Shown here: one piece after another, positions 6,734 through 7,814 of the stretch
Position numbering within the stretch: the stretch's first letter is position 1
How the letters are laid out: each line of letters begins with the position of its first letter
Assembly (NCBI GenBank): GCA_028695865.1
Contig: JAQVID010000121.1
Span: 1 to 7,814, forward strand
DNA: 7,814 nt
From: Thermoguttaceae bacterium
Lineage (GTDB): Bacteria; Planctomycetota; Planctomycetia; Pirellulales; Thermoguttaceae
Direction: 5' to 3'
Position numbers and translations under genes: made by a program
Notes under the pieces: model-generated
What the model was told of the DNA's origin: nothing
Seen by the model: only the letters and a program-made list of their open reading frames with translations
Databases searched by the model: none

Positions 6734-7137
6734 TTTTTGGAGATATCTTTGATTTCTTCTTCCGAAAACCCGGTTAAATTAGCGACGAAATCAATACTCA
6801 ACCCTTCTCTTAACATGTTAACCACGATTTCCGCTTTGCCTTTGGCCACGCCTTCCACTAATCCTTCCGCTTTACCTTCCGCTTTGCCTTTGGCCTCGCC
6901 TTCGGCCAATCCTTCCGCTTTACCTTCCGCTTTGCCTTTGGCCTCGCCTTCGGCCAATCCTTCCACTTTACCATCCGCTTTGCCACGGGCCTCGCATGAC
7001 TCGCCATAGGCCAGCGTGTCCTGTTGAGAGAATTCCGCGTTTTCCGCTAACAGGCGAAGATCCTGGTCCAGATGAAACGTTCTATAGTCGCCGAATGCCG
7101 ACGCTATACACATATTGCTTGCCGTAGTACTTTCCAT
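6730..7137 (-). CDS. Candidate internal RpnS-like antitoxin product, original copy
   Basis: ATG 7137 is in frame with the interrupted Rpn gene (codon 218) and is preceded by GGAGG (7143-7147) with 5-nt spacing, much stronger than the site at the gene's own start. It would give a 135-residue protein, MESTTASNMCIASAFG to EEEIKDISKK, containing 13 tetrapeptide units. The amber codon lies well upstream, so this product is untouched by it. By analogy with E. coli RpnS, it would neutralise full-length Rpn toxins, perhaps ones encoded elsewhere in the genome. Family knowledge supports the role, and the start is an inference. Confidence 0.6.
   Translation of the reverse strand: MESTTASNMCIASAFGDYRTFHLDQDLRLLAENAEFSQQDTLAYGESCEARGKADGKVEGLAEGEAKGKAEGKAEGLAEGEAKGKAEGKAEGLVEGVAKGKAEIVVNMLREGLSIDFVANLTGFSEEEIKDISKK
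6869..6964 (-). repeat. 48-bp coding minisatellite, two identical units, in the original copy
   Basis: Two identical 48-bp units (6869-6916 and 6917-6964) each encode 16 residues, GLAEGEAKGKAEGKAE. The unit sequence differs from that of the duplicate copy although the flanks are almost identical, so the arrays have been rearranged since the duplication. Confidence 0.9.
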
Positions 7138-7147
7138 ATCTGCCTCC
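7135..7147 (-). promoter_or_regulatory. Internal ribosome binding site in the Rpn gene
   Basis: GGAGG (7143-7147), a CAGAT spacer and ATG (7135-7137) on the minus strand, in frame with the Rpn C-terminal domain. It decides the start proposed for the 135-residue internal product. Confidence 0.65.
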
Positions 7148-7814
7148 GTTGTTTTGTGCGGGTAGCCAAAATAGGTCAGCCAGTCCGCTAACTGCGGACA
7201 TACTTCCGCAAGCGATGAGGCATCGATCATTTTGGGCAATTGGAGAAAATGCAAACTCAAATGGTCCGTCAGAACAACCTCCGGCAGTTCGTCCGAACGG
7301 ATACTGAACGATTGATGAATCCTGTCCGCCTGGCGTTCGTACAAACCGCCAAGCTTCGCGGGATTGTGAAAATCGGTCAGAAAAATACTGACCACCGGAC
7401 GCAAATGGACATATTTCACCCCTCCTTGCAATTGTCGTGAATAGGCTCGTGCCCAATAATAAATTCCTCGTTCGATAAAATATTTATGGTCACAAACCTG
7501 AAATTCGATATTGAATTTCCGATGACTTTCGTCCTCGGCCAAAATATCGACGACAATCTATTTTTCGTTCGGAAACGTTTTCGCGTCGAATGGATTCATA
7601 ATGGTAACCTGTTCAACCAGCGGCTCATTCTTATCGGCAAAGACCGCGTTGATAAACGACAATAAATTCCGCTCGGCGCCAGGCCGCGCCAGTACGTAAT
7701 GAGCGACCGGGTCCAATATTGTCCGAAACTTCAGTTTTGAATCGGGAATATTGTCCTCCATCTCTTTCTTCATTTCATTTTCTGTCATGAGCGTACCTTG
7801 TTTTGCGTAAAATC

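Larger units (their letters stand above)
6153..7230 (-). repeat. Tandem duplication of the Rpn 3' half: two full copies and one partial
   Basis: The copies are 6734-7230 (497 nt), 6261-6733 (473 nt) and 6153-6260 (108 nt, partial). Outside the repeat tract the two full copies differ at only about two positions that I can see (C/T at 6800 against 6327, and at 7014 against 6519), so the event is recent. The 24-nt length difference equals two tetrapeptide units. The joints fall at CCAAAA: the internal sequence reads CCCAAAATGATC and each joint reads CTCCAAAAAATGATC, which suggests slippage or recombination at short homology. Confidence 0.93.
6730..7788 (-). pseudogene. Rpn-family recombination-promoting nuclease (PD-(D/E)XK), interrupted by an in-frame amber codon
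   Basis: Reading from ATG 7788 to TGA 6730 gives 352 positions in a single frame, broken only by TAG at codon 77 (7558-7560). Residues 1-76 (SKLKFRTILDPVAHYVLARP and so on to MNPFDAKTFPNEK) match the start of Rpn/PDDEXK_2 proteins. After the stop, IVVDILAEDE and FNIEFQ supply the predicted catalytic Asp81, Glu95 and Gln97. Residues 187-217 form a linker region, and 218-352 the C-terminal domain with 13 G-x-A/V-x tetrads and the usual tail. Termination at codon 76 would leave no active site. A TTG at 7542 could restart, but it lies after Asp81. The likely ancestral codon is CAG or AAG, one base away. A sequencing error is possible. Upstream is only a weak AAGG, 8 nt before ATG; the promoter lies outside the window. 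The terminal TGA is formed from the start of the downstream duplicate. Confidence 0.88.

Noticed and set aside
6360..6964. CRISPR-like array
   Set aside because: The repeats are contiguous 48-bp coding units without unique spacers and lie inside an open frame.
6264..7009. Plus-strand open frames 6264-6512 and 6737-7009 rich in Pro, Ser and Ala
   Set aside because: They are antisense to the GKAEG-type repeat tracts; the low-complexity reading is a by-product of the repeats.
7558..7560. TAG read as pyrrolysine or another recoded residue
   Set aside because: No recoding element or supporting gene is visible, and Rpn proteins do not use such a residue; a simple nonsense change is enough.

Overview
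The window looks like a piece of a planctomycete chromosome. Three things suggest this: a membrane-anchored SHD1-domain protein, a Tat-signal Gfo/Idh/MocA oxidoreductase paired with an AraC regulator, and a mixed gene layout with long spacers. The family calls come from reading the translations; the phylum is an inference.

Layout, left to right. Minus strand 877 to 1 (running off the edge) is an SHD1-domain protein with the start of a possible beta-propeller. It has a candidate promoter at 1024-1052 that carries a perfect palindrome in its spacer. A long non-coding gap follows, then metK (S-adenosylmethionine synthase) on the plus strand, starting at GTG 1495. After another gap with operator-like and hairpin sequences and a near-consensus promoter at 3034-3062 comes a probable two-gene operon: an exported Gfo/Idh/MocA oxidoreductase (3116-4441) and an AraC-family regulator (4510-5559). 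About 580 bp without a convincing gene follows, including an intrinsic terminator that serves the minus strand.

The right end (6138-7788, minus strand) is the most interesting part. It is an Rpn-family (recombination-promoting nuclease, PD-(D/E)XK) locus. Rpn genes of E. coli are reported to be genes-within-genes toxin-antitoxin systems used against phage: the full-length toxin is blocked by its own separately translated C-terminal domain, which carries a variable number of four-residue repeats. This locus shows (i) an in-frame TAG that cuts the toxin frame four codons before the predicted catalytic Asp; (ii) a strong GGAGG ribosome binding site in front of an in-frame internal ATG, just where a separate C-terminal product would begin; (iii) a tandem duplication of the 3' half, giving a second free-standing copy of that C-terminal product joined by an ATGA overlap, plus a third, decayed copy; and (iv) tetrapeptide arrays that differ in number and type between the two near-identical copies. 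My reading is a locus with a disabled toxin and two intact antitoxin-like cistrons. The family biology is known, while this arrangement is an inference from the sequence.
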